A stretch of 37,664 bases of DNA from Dehalococcoidia bacterium (GTDB lineage: Bacteria; Chloroflexota; Dehalococcoidia; UBA2979): positions 1-37,664 of the forward strand of contig JAIBBD010000017.1 of assembly GCA_019694855.1 (NCBI GenBank), read 5' to 3'. The notes below the pieces were generated by a model. The model saw only the letters and a program-made list of their open reading frames with translations. It made no database searches and had not been told where the DNA came from. The translations under genes were made by a program, and so were the position numbers. Positions 9,060 through 17,117 of this stretch are shown piece after piece (position 1 is the stretch's first letter; each line of letters begins with the position of its first letter).

Positions 9060-9341
9060 ATGCCGGTCGATGTTTACCGTTGCGCGCACTGCGGACGAGA
9101 AGTCCTGGTCCGCATCCTGGCGCCGATGACGCCCGCCGAAATCGCGCGGCGCATCGAGGAGGAACGTCGCCCGGCCGCGAGCGGGCTGCCGGGCCAGCCC
9201 GCTGCGACCTTCCGGCTGCGTGACGATATCTGGCTCCACGTCTCAGCAGAGCGCACTGAGGTGCCTCGCGAGGTCCTTCCCGAGCAGTGCCCCGCGTGCA
9301 ACCGAAGCGGCACGCTGCAGCCTCGCGGCACCATCGACTGA
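9060..9341 (+). CDS. Small hypothetical protein with two CxxC pairs
   Basis: A 93-residue protein of unknown function. C8-x-x-C11 (CAHC) near the N-terminus and a second pair in QCPACNRSG near residue 78 could together bind one zinc ion. The middle holds an AEIARRIEEER helix. It starts 9 nt after hemW in the same direction. It is not recognised as a named family. Codon use and the TAGACT promoter box support a real gene, but no function should be assigned. Confidence 0.65.
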   Translation: MPVDVYRCAHCGREVLVRILAPMTPAEIARRIEEERRPAASGLPGQPAATFRLRDDIWLHVSAERTEVPREVLPEQCPACNRSGTLQPRGTID

Positions 9342-9679
9342 ACCGTCCGCGTCCACCAAACGGCCTCTGAATGACAGGTTTGAGTAGATTTATCACGCCA
9401 TACGTGATATTGCGCCCGTTGTCCGTATAAACAAAGCATCTGACTTCTAAAAGACCGTACAGGAGCGTACAGGCTCACTTTCGCGAGTACATTCCAGCGC
9501 CACGTGAGGCTGCCTCCGGTTCTGCCCGGATCCCTCAGGCTCTCCCAGAACACGTCGGCGAGAGGCCGAACGAGGCCCGGCGAATTGATCACATAACATC
9601 GCGATGCTCGCGATCGGGCCGAATTTTCCTGCGTTTTGGGGGTTCCATCGTCCCGCGCGGTTGGCCATAGTACGCCCTC
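9342..9679. other. AT-richer intergenic region with an inverted repeat and a tandem repeat
   Basis: This 338-base gap has no convincing gene. The stretch 9375-9455 is clearly richer in A+T than its surroundings. It contains a perfect inverted repeat TATCACG-CCATA-CGTGATA at 9391-9409, a TATAAA at 9426-9431, and two tandem copies of CGTACAGG at 9456-9463 and 9466-9473. These look like regulatory sites, probably for the downstream exported transglycosylase-like gene. I looked for a c-di-AMP (ydaO) riboswitch, which often precedes such genes, and did not recognise one. Confidence 0.5.
9391..9409. repeat. Perfect 7-bp inverted repeat, operator-like
   Basis: TATCACG, a 5-base spacer CCATA, then CGTGATA. 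The symmetry suits a dimeric DNA-binding regulator. It lies in the AT-rich part of the spacer before the transglycosylase-like gene. Confidence 0.45.
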
Positions 9680-10387
9680 GTGGCGGGGGTACTGACAGCG
9701 ACACTGGCGCGAAGCGCGCGCCACAGCCTTGGTGTTACCGGGCTGGCCCTGCTTGTGGCGGGCGCAGTCGCCTTCCTTCCCCTCGGCCCGACCGACAGCG
9801 CCGCCAGCAGCCAGCGCGGTGAGCAGCTCGCGGCGGCGACTTCGATCGAGGCGATGCGCAGCGTCTTCACCACCTCAGCCGAGGCGGCCGCCGAGTCCGA
9901 TCTCAATCCCACGCCGAACGCGAGCCCGACCGAAACCGCGGTCGTGCCGGCAGCCTTCGCGGCCGTCGCGCCGCCCGCACTCGAGGGGGGCGTGGGACCG
10001 GGACTCCCCTCGGCGACACCCGCCGAATTGGTGGGCCAAGCCCTGGTCGCCTCGGCGCTGCAGCAGGCGACGCCGAGCGCCACCGCGGCCCGCACCGCCG
10101 CTCCCACCACGGCCAGCTCGCAGGCGCGATCGAACATCTCGCTCCCCGGCATCGAGGAGGCACTGGCGCAGAGCCCGTGGCCACGCGAACTGTGGCCCAC
10201 GGTGGAGCGCATCATCGTCTGCGAGTCGAGCGGGAACCCGGGCGCCGTCAGTCCGGCCGGCTACCAGGGGCTGATGCAGGTGGCGCCGTGGCTGCACGGC
10301 GCGGTCCCGGCGGACCCGGTCGCACAGCTCAGCCAGGCCTACGACGTCTACCTCAAGCAAGGCTGGGGCGCCTGGGGCTGCTACTAG
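9680..10387 (+). CDS. Exported lytic transglycosylase/lysozyme-like protein
   Basis: A 235-residue protein. Residues 15-36 form a signal or anchor helix. Residues 37-165 are low-complexity Ala/Thr/Ser/Pro, and residues 166-235 form a short lysozyme-fold domain. Its core reads ERIIVCESSGNPGAVS with E182 as the probable catalytic Glu. GYQGLMQVAPW follows, and the end GWGAWGCY resembles both SLT transglycosylases and Rpf proteins. C181 and C234 could form a disulfide. It probably cuts peptidoglycan outside the membrane. The GTG at 9680 has no clear ribosome-binding site; CATAGT at 9666-9671 is a possible -10 and would again make a nearly leaderless mRNA. The gene ends 37 nt before a convergent deacetylase, with a hairpin between them. 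Confidence 0.8.
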   Translation: MAGVLTATLARSARHSLGVTGLALLVAGAVAFLPLGPTDSAASSQRGEQLAAATSIEAMRSVFTTSAEAAAESDLNPTPNASPTETAVVPAAFAAVAPPALEGGVGPGLPSATPAELVGQALVASALQQATPSATAARTAAPTTASSQARSNISLPGIEEALAQSPWPRELWPTVERIIVCESSGNPGAVSPAGYQGLMQVAPWLHGAVPADPVAQLSQAYDVYLKQGWGAWGCY

Positions 10388-10394
10388 CGCCCCG

Positions 10395-10419
10395 GTCCGA
10401 CGAGTCAGACTCGCCGGAC
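10395..10419. terminator. Hairpin between convergent genes (bidirectional terminator)
   Basis: GTCCGACGAGTC and GACTCGCCGGAC pair over 12 positions with one mismatch, around a central A at 10407. The hairpin sits between two convergent stop codons and could serve both strands. No U-tract is present. Confidence 0.6.
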
Positions 10420-10424
10420 GTTCC

Positions 10425-11471
10425 CTACCGCAGTCCGAACGCTCCGCGCACGGCGTCGATCAGCGGGGCAACATCGGGTCCCGACGGCGGCGTGGTGGGA
10501 TCGGGGTCAGGAGTCGGTTCCTCGCCCAGCAGGAGTTGCACCAGGCTGCCGGCGCACCACGCGAGTGCATGCGTGTCATAGCCACCTTCGAGCACGACCA
10601 CGACCTTGCCGCCACCCAGCCGGCGCGCCGCATCGAAGACGGCCGCCGCCGCCCGCGTGTAGGCGGCGGTCGATACCTGAAGCGTCCCCAGCGGGTCGCG
10701 GTAATGCGAGTCCCACCCGCTCGATACCAGCACGAGCTGCGGCTCGAAGCGCTCCAGCATGGGAACAGCCACGCGCTCATAGGCGTCGACGAACCCTCGA
10801 TCGCCGGTGCCGTGCGGGAGCGGGATGTTCACCTTCGTGCCGCGAGCCTCGCCCACGCCGATCTCGCCAATGTCTCCCGTCCCGGGGTAGAACGGCGAGG
10901 CGTGCGTGCTGACGTACAGCACGCGCGGGTCGGCGTTGAAGATGGCCTGCGTGCCGTTTCCGTGGTGCACGTCCCAGTCCACGATGGCGAGCCGCTCGAT
11001 GCCTGAGCGAAGCGCGGCCGCGGCGGCAACGGCGATGCCGTTGAAGAGGCAGAAACCCATCGAGGCGCTGTGGGTGGCGTGATGGCCCGGCGGACGCGTG
11101 GCAACAAAGGCGCTGGACAGTTCACCGCCCGCGACCGCCAGCGCGGCATCGACGGCGGCCCCGGCCGCGCGCCGGGCGATCGCCGGCGACTGCGGCAGGA
11201 CATAGGTATCGAGGTCGATCCAACCGCCGCCGCGCATCCTCGAGTGCTCCAGCACCACATCGAGGACGGACTGGTCGTGCACCGCCAGTAGCTCGTCGTC
11301 CGTCGCCTCTCGGGCGGGCAGCTCGTGCATGCGCTCCTGCAGCCCGGTCTCCCGGAGGTGCTGCATGATGGCGAGCAGCCGTTCAGGGCGCTCGGTGTGT
11401 CCCACTCGTTCGTGGGCGATGTGCGTGGAATCGGTGAGCAGGCCGACGCGGGGAGCAGCTGGAGTCGTCAT
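10425..11471 (-). CDS. Histone deacetylase/acetoin utilisation-family zinc deacetylase
   Basis: A 348-residue arginase-fold deacetylase of the class II HDAC-like bacterial family. Known members remove acetyl groups from polyamines, small molecules or protein lysines. The active site is complete: H130-H131 (RPPGHHA), zinc ligands D167 and H169 (DWDVHHGNG) and D254 (SSGWDSH), and the transition-state Tyr298 (EGGYDT). The substrate cannot be told from sequence. The C-terminus has a Pro/Asp/Thr linker (318-333). The ATG at 11471 gives a typical N-terminus. It is divergent from the YdcZ-type transporter gene and convergent with the transglycosylase-like gene. Confidence 0.92.
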   Translation of the reverse strand: MTTPAAPRVGLLTDSTHIAHERVGHTERPERLLAIMQHLRETGLQERMHELPAREATDDELLAVHDQSVLDVVLEHSRMRGGGWIDLDTYVLPQSPAIARRAAGAAVDAALAVAGGELSSAFVATRPPGHHATHSASMGFCLFNGIAVAAAAALRSGIERLAIVDWDVHHGNGTQAIFNADPRVLYVSTHASPFYPGTGDIGEIGVGEARGTKVNIPLPHGTGDRGFVDAYERVAVPMLERFEPQLVLVSSGWDSHYRDPLGTLQVSTAAYTRAAAAVFDAARRLGGGKVVVVLEGGYDTHALAWCAGSLVQLLLGEEPTPDPDPTTPPSGPDVAPLIDAVRGAFGLR

Positions 11472-11536
11472 GCGCGCACATTCCGCTCCGGACTCACGCG
11501 CGTCAACTATGCTGATGCGCGCCGGAGGAACGGTCG

Positions 11537-12079
11537 ATGCAGCGAACGGAGAACACGATGACGCAGGCGCTACCGCTCGCGCTCGCGCTCATGATCGGGG
11601 GCGGCGCCGCCGTGCAGACCGCGATGCTGAGCTCAATCGGCCGGCAGCGCGGCCCGGCTGAGGCGGGGTGGCAGTCCATCCTCGCGACGGTCGTCGGAGT
11701 GGCGTTGATCCTCGCGGTGCGCTCGCTGCGCGGCGACGCACCGGCGCTCCCCGCGCCGCTCGACCGGGCGCCGGTGCAGCTCGCGGTCGCCGCCCTAGCC
11801 GCAACCGGACTCGTGTTCACCGTACGCGGCCTCGAACCGTACTACCTGATCGTTGGCTTCTTCGGGCTCGCCTTCATCGTAGGTGCGGCGGCGTTGACCC
11901 CGAAGCTCGGCATCGCGCTGTTCCTCAGCGCGACGATCGCCGGCCAGCTCGTCGGCGCTCTGGTGCTCGACCAGATCGGCGCGTTCGGCAATCCGGTGCA
12001 CAGTCTGAACCTCGCGAGGGCCGCCGGCGTGGGAGCGCTCCTGGCCGGGGTCGTACTCGTTCGCGGCACGGGACGCTGA
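11537..12079 (+). CDS. YdcZ/DUF606-type DMT membrane transporter
   Basis: A 180-residue membrane protein with about five transmembrane helices of the small drug/metabolite-transporter YdcZ (DUF606) family. The C-terminal half carries the typical IAGQLVGALVLDQIGAFG motif (commonly 'aGQl..sl.iDhfG.fG' in relatives). These short proteins probably work as dimers; the substrate is unknown. The ATG at 11537 has GGAGG 8 nt upstream; an alternative ATG at 11558 also has a GGAG. The next gene starts 9 nt later, so the two are probably cotranscribed. Confidence 0.82.
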   Translation: MQRTENTMTQALPLALALMIGGGAAVQTAMLSSIGRQRGPAEAGWQSILATVVGVALILAVRSLRGDAPALPAPLDRAPVQLAVAALAATGLVFTVRGLEPYYLIVGFFGLAFIVGAAALTPKLGIALFLSATIAGQLVGALVLDQIGAFGNPVHSLNLARAAGVGALLAGVVLVRGTGR

Positions 12080-12088
12080 GGGCGTCGC

Positions 12089-12760
12089 ATGCCGGAACGA
12101 TGGGCGCCGGGCGACGAGATCACGTTGCGGTACGTCGGGCACTCGGATGTGAGCACGCCCGGGCGGCCTGGACTCCTCGTGGGGTACCCGTACGTCGTCG
12201 CCGAGGACCGCGAGGACCTGCTCGCGCTGTGGATGCCGGTCGGCGCCTCGATGCATCGCGTGGACCTCGCGGACCGCAGCCGCGCGATTGCGCCTGAGGA
12301 GTGGCGCCTGCCCGTGCTCCGATTGCTGCAGCCGGAGCGCGCCTACTCCGTGTGGCAGTTCTGGGCGCCACCCCCCGAGGACCGCTTCCTCGGCTGGTAC
12401 GTGAACCTCGAGGCTCCCTATGCGCGCACGTCGATTGGCGTAGACACGACGGATGACGTGCTCGATGTCGTCGTCTCCCCCAACCTCGAGTGGCGCTGGA
12501 AGGACGAGCACCTCGTCGAGGAGTGGATCGCGGCCGGCGTGTACACCCGGCAGGAGTTCGACCGCATCTACGAGCACGGCCGCCAGGCGATCGCGGATGT
12601 CGAGGCGCGGCGGTTCCCGTTCGACGGGTCGCTCACCTCGTGGCGCCCGGACCCCGGGTGGTCAATCCCGTCGATCCACCCGGAGTGGCATGTGCTGCCG
12701 GGGTACGACATCCCACTGAGCACCGGCCGGCCGCTGCGCGACGTCGACCATCCCCGCTAG
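12089..12760 (+). CDS. DUF402 family protein (FomD-like/nucleotide phosphatase fold)
   Basis: A 223-residue protein of the DUF402 family. Members studied elsewhere are metal-dependent nucleoside tri/diphosphatases or FomD-like hydrolases. The recognisable core is WYVNLEAPYARTSIGVDTTDDVLDVVVSP, then EWRWKDEHLVEEWIAAGVYTRQEFDRIYEHG, which gives the family's Asp-rich metal site and the terminal helix. The N-terminal part matches the family barrel (ITLRYVGHSD, PLLVGYP-like). The exact substrate is unknown. It follows the YdcZ-type gene in an apparent two-gene operon. Its stop codon overlaps that of convergent tilS by 4 bp (CTAG). Confidence 0.85.
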   Translation: MPERWAPGDEITLRYVGHSDVSTPGRPGLLVGYPYVVAEDREDLLALWMPVGASMHRVDLADRSRAIAPEEWRLPVLRLLQPERAYSVWQFWAPPPEDRFLGWYVNLEAPYARTSIGVDTTDDVLDVVVSPNLEWRWKDEHLVEEWIAAGVYTRQEFDRIYEHGRQAIADVEARRFPFDGSLTSWRPDPGWSIPSIHPEWHVLPGYDIPLSTGRPLRDVDHPR

Positions 12761-13785
12761 TCAGCCGCGGGTTCGCCCTCGTCGAGGCGGCGCAGCCGCA
12801 CGGCCGCCCGCTCGACGACGAACTGGCCGCCCACCAGTGAGAGCCGCGCGCCCGCCCGGCGCGCGAGACGCAGCATCGCATCGATCTGCCCCCCGTCAGC
12901 GCCGACGCCGAGCGCTGCGGCGGCCTGTCGCAGCACACGCGACGCCACGGCGGGCGGCAGCGCGCGCAGCGCCGCGCGGTCGAGCGCGATGCCGCCCTGG
13001 TCGTGGGTTCCGATGGCCGACAGCTCGCGGCGCGCCCACGCCTCGAGAGCGTCGTCATCGCGACGGGCGAGGTCGGCGAAGCGCGCGAGGCGGGCCTCGA
13101 CCTGAGGATTCATCGCCCGCAGCTCGGGGAGGACGCGATGGCGCACCCGGTTGCGGTCGAACGCAAGCAGTTCGTTGGTGGTGTCGAAACGCGCCTCCAC
13201 GCCCAGGGCGTCGAGGTAGTCCATGACCGCGCGGCGCCGCACCGATAGCAGGGGGCGAAGGACACGCGGCGCGGGGGGGCCGGCGGGCACTGGCCACGGC
13301 GCCTCGACCGCCATCCCGGCAACGCCCGCAAGACCGCTGCCGCGGGTCAGGCGCAGCAGCACCGTCTCCGCCTGGTCGTCGAGCGTGTGCCCGGTGACGC
13401 ACCAGCGGGCGCCCGCCTCGGTACAGACGCGGGCGAGCCACTCGTAGCGCGCCTCGCGAGCGGCTGCCTCGGACGCTGGTGGCGCCCCTCCCTCGGTGGC
13501 CCCGCATACAACGCGGCCCCCGACCTGCGCCGCGATGCGCCGGACGGCCGCGCGGTCCATCTCGGTCTCCTGCGGCGGACGCATCCCATGGTCGAAATAC
13601 GCGGCGACCAACTCGCCTGAGGCGCCGCGAGCACGGGCGCTGGCGACGAGTGCGGCGGTCGAGTCCGGGCCCCCGGAGCAGGCGACAACCAGCGTCGAGC
13701 CGTCATGAGCGCGCCCTCCGAGCACGCGGGCGACGCCGCGTTCGAAGCGCGCGGTCCGCCGGTTGCGAGGCAGCTCGTCCGTCAT
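12757..13785 (-). CDS. tilS: tRNA(Ile)-lysidine synthase
   Basis: A 342-residue PP-loop ATPase that converts C34 of the CAU-anticodon tRNA-Ile to lysidine, so that AUA is read as Ile. The P-loop motif SGGPDS is at 38-43. GHTLDDQAETVLLRLTRGSG and RNRVRHRVLPEL follow, all diagnostic for TilS. It is shorter than E. coli TilS (432 residues), but a C-terminal segment of about 70 residues after the helical domain is present. The ATG at 13785 is chosen because it gives the standard N-terminus and because a TACCCT box lies 7 nt upstream; an upstream in-frame extension is rejected. It follows the FtsB/DivIC-like gene on the same strand. Confidence 0.93.
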   Translation of the reverse strand: MTDELPRNRRTARFERGVARVLGGRAHDGSTLVVACSGGPDSTAALVASARARGASGELVAAYFDHGMRPPQETEMDRAAVRRIAAQVGGRVVCGATEGGAPPASEAAAREARYEWLARVCTEAGARWCVTGHTLDDQAETVLLRLTRGSGLAGVAGMAVEAPWPVPAGPPAPRVLRPLLSVRRRAVMDYLDALGVEARFDTTNELLAFDRNRVRHRVLPELRAMNPQVEARLARFADLARRDDDALEAWARRELSAIGTHDQGGIALDRAALRALPPAVASRVLRQAAAALGVGADGGQIDAMLRLARRAGARLSLVGGQFVVERAAVRLRRLDEGEPAAD

Positions 13786-13792
13786 CGGGGTC

Positions 13793-13798
13793 AGGGTA
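13793..13798 (-). promoter_or_regulatory. -10 box (TACCCT) directly before tilS
   Basis: On the minus strand TACCCT ends 7 nt before the tilS ATG, and no ribosome-binding site lies between. This fits the leaderless pattern seen at other genes here. Confidence 0.4.
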
Positions 13799-13826
13799 GC
13801 GCCAGCGGACGGGAACGCGCGGAGAT

Positions 13827-14186
13827 TCAGCGCGAGAAGAGCGACTCCCACCAGCGCTCGCCGGGGGTCCGTGTCGGAGCGGGCTCGGCGGGGGAGTCGA
13901 CGACTACTGCCGTTTCACCGGGACGCACGAGGCCGAACTGGCTGCGCGCGACCGACTCCACGTACTCGTCGGAGGCGAGGTACTCACGCAGCCCTTCGAG
14001 TTCCGCCTTCTGCTTGCGGAGTACCTCGACCTGCTGCGCGAGCGTCCGGCGCTCGTCGTGCAGGCGGTAGGTCTGCGTGGCGGTCTGGGCGGCGGCGTAG
14101 ACGAAGAGTCCGAGGAGCAGCGCCGCCACGGCGAGCACCATGTGCGCGGGGCCAAACGTGGGCAGGCGAAGCGCGGGGAGACGCAT
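13827..14186 (-). CDS. Septum formation initiator, FtsB/DivIC-like
   Basis: A 119-residue bitopic membrane protein. A short cytoplasmic N-terminus is followed by a transmembrane helix (about 16-35) and then a coiled coil (about 38-68) with heptad Leu/Val and the LRKQKAELEGLREYLASDEYVESVARSQFGLVRPGE pattern. This is the classic FtsB/DivIC layout, including the conserved 'p.yiE..AR..lG.v.pGE' segment. It would join FtsL and FtsQ/DivIB in the divisome outside the membrane. Length is normal. Promoter signals are unclear; CATACT lies only 2 nt before the ATG. tilS follows on the same strand; in many bacteria these two genes are also neighbours. Confidence 0.88.
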   Translation of the reverse strand: MRLPALRLPTFGPAHMVLAVAALLLGLFVYAAAQTATQTYRLHDERRTLAQQVEVLRKQKAELEGLREYLASDEYVESVARSQFGLVRPGETAVVVDSPAEPAPTRTPGERWWESLFSR

Positions 14187-14499
14187 CGAGTATGACTGTC
14201 CTTATGTCCCCGCCGGGGATGACCGTAGCAGACGGGGGGAGCGGAAGCAAACTATCCACGGATCGCACGACCTCGATCGTGCCGGACAGATGGCAGCTTG
14301 CCCTCGCACATGCCACAAACCCTGTGCCGAGGCGGATTTCCGGCATCGCCGGGCCTGAATCCCTTATGGGACGGGAAGAACTCGGTCGTGGATACTTTCC
14401 AATAAGCCGCGCAGCGCTTTAGCATTAGTCGCGACCCGCATGTGCCGGGCGGGCTCCTCGACGTGGACGGCGCAGGTGGACGCACGAAGGAGTGCACAG
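14187..14499. other. Divergent promoter region between the FtsB-like gene and HU
   Basis: This 313-base gap holds no convincing gene. It has a short inverted repeat GCACGA-CCTCGA-TCGTGC at 14265-14282, an A+T-richer patch at 14391-14426, and the HU promoter box TAGCAT at 14420-14425. A reading frame starting at 14440 runs in frame into HU but lacks HU-like sequence. Confidence 0.5.
14420..14425 (+). promoter_or_regulatory. Likely -10 box (TAGCAT) of the HU gene
   Basis: TAGCAT with a poor -35 (TTCCAA at 14397-14402, 17-nt spacing). It predicts a leader of about 68 nt before the HU start. Confidence 0.45.
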
Positions 14500-14802
14500 G
14501 TGACGAAGGCCGAGTTGATTGCGCAGGTCTCGAAGAACGCGGGGATCTCGCCCAAGGAGACGGAGACCGTCCTCAACGGCTTCCGCGATGTCGTGCAGGC
14601 GTCCGTGAAGACGGGCAAGGACATCTCGTACCCGGGCCTCGGGAAGTTCAGCCGCGTCTCGCGCAAGGCGCGCACCGCTCGCAACCCCCGCACCGGTGAG
14701 ACGCTGAAGGTCGCCGCGACGAAGGTGCCGCGCTTCGTGGCCAGCGAGGGGTTCAAGCGCGTCGTGCGCGGAGAGGCCCCGGCGCCGAAGCTCGCCAAGT
14801 AG
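14500..14802 (+). CDS. hup: HU-family nucleoid DNA-binding protein
   Basis: A 100-residue HU/IHF-type protein that bends DNA as a dimer. The N-terminal helices (VTKAELIAQVSKNAGISPKE), the beta arm start (GLGKFSRVSRKARTARNPRTGE) and the Pro at the arm tip with VPRF.ASEGFK are all typical. The C-terminus has a short extra tail, GEAPAPKLAK, but not the long Lys/Ala tail of actinobacterial HupB. The GTG at 14500 is fixed by AAGGAG 7 nt upstream and by family alignment; an earlier in-frame ATG at 14440 is rejected. A perfect terminator hairpin follows 25 nt after the stop. Confidence 0.95.
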   Translation: MTKAELIAQVSKNAGISPKETETVLNGFRDVVQASVKTGKDISYPGLGKFSRVSRKARTARNPRTGETLKVAATKVPRFVASEGFKRVVRGEAPAPKLAK

Positions 14803-14827
14803 GCACTTGCATCGGGAGCCCGTCACT

Positions 14828-14851
14828 GAGGGCCGCCGCCGGGCGGCCCTC
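14828..14851 (+). terminator. Terminator hairpin after HU
   Basis: GAGGGCCGCC and GGCGGCCCTC form a perfect 10-bp stem with the loop GCCG. No U-tract follows. Confidence 0.7.
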
Positions 14852-14893
14852 GGCGCGCGCGACGCCTCACGCTCCACTCCCCCTCCGCCCTGA

Positions 14894-14899
14894 TAGGCT
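14894..14899 (+). promoter_or_regulatory. -10 box (TAGGCT) directly before the M20 peptidase gene
   Basis: TAGGCT ends 6 nt before the ATG at 14906; the intervening GCTTCC is not a ribosome-binding site. This predicts a leaderless mRNA. No clear -35 is visible. Confidence 0.5.
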
Positions 14900-14905
14900 G
14901 CTTCC

Positions 14906-16243
14906 ATGCACGACGACCTCGCCTCCGCCATCGACCAGATCTTTCCGAGCGTGCGCGCGGGCCTCGAACGGCTCGTCCGGATTCCGTCCGTCAGCGCACC
15001 CGACTTCGATCCGGCCCCTGTCCGGACGTCGGCGGAGGCGGTGGCGGGGCTGCTCGAGGGGGCGGGACTCGAGGGAGTGCGGCTGCTCGAGGTCGAGGGG
15101 GCGCATCCGGCCGTCTTCGGCGAGGTCGCTGCGCCAGCAGGCGCGCCCACGGTGCTGCTCTACGCGCACCACGACGTGCAGCCGCCCGGCGACCCCGCCG
15201 ACTGGAGCTCGCCCCCGTTCGAACCAGTCGAGCGCAACGGCCGGCTGTACGGACGCGGCGCGTCCGATGACAAAGCAGGCCTCATGGTGCACGTGGCCGC
15301 GCTGACGGCTCTGCGTGGGGCGATGCCGGTCGGGGTGAAGGTCATCATCGAGGGCGAGGAGGAGATCGGTTCGCTGCACATGGCCGATTTCCTGGCGCGG
15401 TACGGCGACCAGCTGGCCGCAGACACCATCGTGATCGGCGACTCCGCGAACTGGCGGCTCGGGCAGCCGTCGCTGACGACCTCGTTGCGCGGACTGATCG
15501 ACTGCACCGTTGAGGTGCGCACCGCCCGCCACGGCGTGCACAGCGGCATGTTCGGCGGACCGCTCGTCGATGCGCTCACCATCCTCACGAGGCTACTCGC
15601 GACGCTGCACGACAACCGAGGCCGGCCCACGGTCGAAGGGCTCGTCTCACGCGACGCGGAGCCGCTCGACCTCACCGAGGAGGAACTGCGTGAGCAGGCC
15701 GGCGTCACGGCGGGTCTGCAGTTTGTCGGCGAGGGCTCGCTCACCTCGCGGATCTGGATGCAGCCCGCCATCGCGGTGCTTGCCATCGACGCGCCGCCGG
15801 TCGCCGAGGCGATTAACCAGCTCGTGCCGGTCGCACGCGCCAAAGTCAGCGTCCGGCTCGCGCCTGGCGACGTCCCCGCGCGCGCGATGGCGGCCCTCGA
15901 AGCGCACCTGCGCGCCCACATCCCATGGGGTGCGGAGCTGCGGTTCATACCGGGGGCGCAGGCCGAACCGTTCGAACTGACCGAGAAGGGCCGCAGTTAC
16001 GAGGCATTCCACGCCGGTCTCGCCGAGGCGTGGGGCCGCCCGGCCATCGACATCGGCGTGGGCGGGACGATTCCGCTCGTGGCGGCGCTCGCCCAGCGCT
16101 TCCCGGCAGCCAGCGTGCTGCTTACCGGCGTGGGCGAGCCGCTCAGCCGCTGGCACGGGCCGGACGAGAGTCAGGACCTCGAGGAGCTGCGCAGAGGCTG
16201 CCTGGCCGAGGCGATCGCGCTGCGGCTGATCGGAGAGCGGTAG
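14906..16243 (+). CDS. M20-family metallopeptidase (dipeptidase-like)
   Basis: A 445-residue di-zinc peptidase of the M20 family, close to the carnosinase/PepV-like 'dipeptidase' group. Metal and catalytic residues are visible: H88 and D90 (YAHHDVQPPG), bridging D121 (GRGASDDKAG), general base E152 and ligand E153 (EGEEEIGS), D179 (IGDS) and the C-terminal His in RWHGPDES. The inserted dimerisation domain spans about 205-360 and has the ARHGVHSGMFGG motif typical of the group. There is no signal peptide, so it acts in the cytoplasm, probably on dipeptides or N-acylated amino acids. The start is supported by the -10 box 6 nt upstream. It converges with the rhomboid gene, leaving a 24-nt gap. 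Confidence 0.93.
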   Translation: MHDDLASAIDQIFPSVRAGLERLVRIPSVSAPDFDPAPVRTSAEAVAGLLEGAGLEGVRLLEVEGAHPAVFGEVAAPAGAPTVLLYAHHDVQPPGDPADWSSPPFEPVERNGRLYGRGASDDKAGLMVHVAALTALRGAMPVGVKVIIEGEEEIGSLHMADFLARYGDQLAADTIVIGDSANWRLGQPSLTTSLRGLIDCTVEVRTARHGVHSGMFGGPLVDALTILTRLLATLHDNRGRPTVEGLVSRDAEPLDLTEEELREQAGVTAGLQFVGEGSLTSRIWMQPAIAVLAIDAPPVAEAINQLVPVARAKVSVRLAPGDVPARAMAALEAHLRAHIPWGAELRFIPGAQAEPFELTEKGRSYEAFHAGLAEAWGRPAIDIGVGGTIPLVAALAQRFPAASVLLTGVGEPLSRWHGPDESQDLEELRRGCLAEAIALRLIGER

Positions 16244-16267
16244 CGGCGTCCGAGGGGCTGCCGACGG

Positions 16268-17002
16268 CTACGACCACACCGGTGGGAGCCGGCGGTGGAT
16301 GCGCTCGATGCGGCGCAGCAGCGGCCCGCGAAACAACACCGTAATCGCTGCGCCGGCCAGGAAGCCGATGACGTGCGCCTCCCAGGCGACCCCCGGGTCG
16401 CCGACGAGGAACTGCATCACGAACCAGAGTCCGAGGAATACCGCCGCGGGGATCGGCAACAAGGTGATCACGACCAGCGAGATGACCCAGCGGCCCGGGA
16501 AGAGGATCAGATAGGCGCCCAGAACGCCCGCAATCGCCCCCGAGGCCCCGATGAAGGGCGTGATGCTGTCGGGGTTCAGCGCGATGAAGCCCACCGCGGC
16601 GATCAGCCCCGAGAAGAGGTAGACGAGCAGGAAGCGTAATGGCCCATACGCCTCCTCGATGTTGTTTCCAAACAGCCAGAGGAACCACATGTTGCCCAGC
16701 AGGTGGAAGAGACTGCCGTGGAGGAACATCGAGACGAACAGGGAGAGCGTGACAGCCTTGTTCGGGAAGATCGCTTCGCCCGGTGCGTTCTGCCGGCATA
16801 CGTCGAGCTGGTACTCCTCGACCGTCAGGGGCTGCCCGGTCGTGACCTCGCAGGCGATCGCCGCGTGGCGATACAGGAACTGCGCCTCCTGCGGACCCCC
16901 GTGGGGCTGCCAGAAGAAGTAGACGAGGGCGTTCGCGGCGATGAGCAACAGCGTGACGTAGGGGAACACACGCGTGGGATTGAGGTCCCGGATAGGGAAC
17001 AC
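16268..17002 (-). CDS. Rhomboid-family intramembrane serine protease
   Basis: A 244-residue membrane protein with six to seven transmembrane helices. The catalytic Ser154 is in GASGAIAG and His210 in AWEAHVIGF. N104 and H100 in the HGSLFHLLGNMWFLW motif complete the oxyanion region. It should cut transmembrane substrates within the membrane. Between helices 1 and 2 there is an exposed loop of about 50 residues with two Cys (C51, C69). The GTG at 17002 is the likely start because MFPIRDLNPTR is a typical rhomboid N-terminus, but it has no good ribosome-binding site. The gene is divergent from the HtrA-like protease gene. Confidence 0.93.
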   Translation of the reverse strand: MFPIRDLNPTRVFPYVTLLLIAANALVYFFWQPHGGPQEAQFLYRHAAIACEVTTGQPLTVEEYQLDVCRQNAPGEAIFPNKAVTLSLFVSMFLHGSLFHLLGNMWFLWLFGNNIEEAYGPLRFLLVYLFSGLIAAVGFIALNPDSITPFIGASGAIAGVLGAYLILFPGRWVISLVVITLLPIPAAVFLGLWFVMQFLVGDPGVAWEAHVIGFLAGAAITVLFRGPLLRRIERIHRRLPPVWS

Positions 17003-17117
17003 GGCGGCGTCCGATCGAGGTCTGACTAGGCTCCTATCGTACGCGGGCCGCCCGTCAGCGGGCAGCAGACGGGGCGCCGTGTCCTGCTCGAACTGGTGGC
17101 CTGCGTACCTGCCCGAT

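Noticed and set aside
9456-9473. CRISPR-like array
   Set aside because: Only two 8-bp copies with a 2-base spacer, and no cas genes in the window.
9342-9679. c-di-AMP (ydaO) riboswitch before the transglycosylase-like gene
   Set aside because: The expected conserved core segments were not seen on the plus strand.
9447-9724. Minus-strand open frames in the AT-rich spacer as a gene or pseudogene
   Set aside because: They have no recognisable motifs or ribosome-binding site and run into the flanking genes' antisense strands.
14265-14282. Inverted repeat GCACGA-6-TCGTGC as a terminator or operator
   Set aside because: Only 6 bp in the arms and no clear position relative to a promoter; noted in the gap entry but too weak to call.
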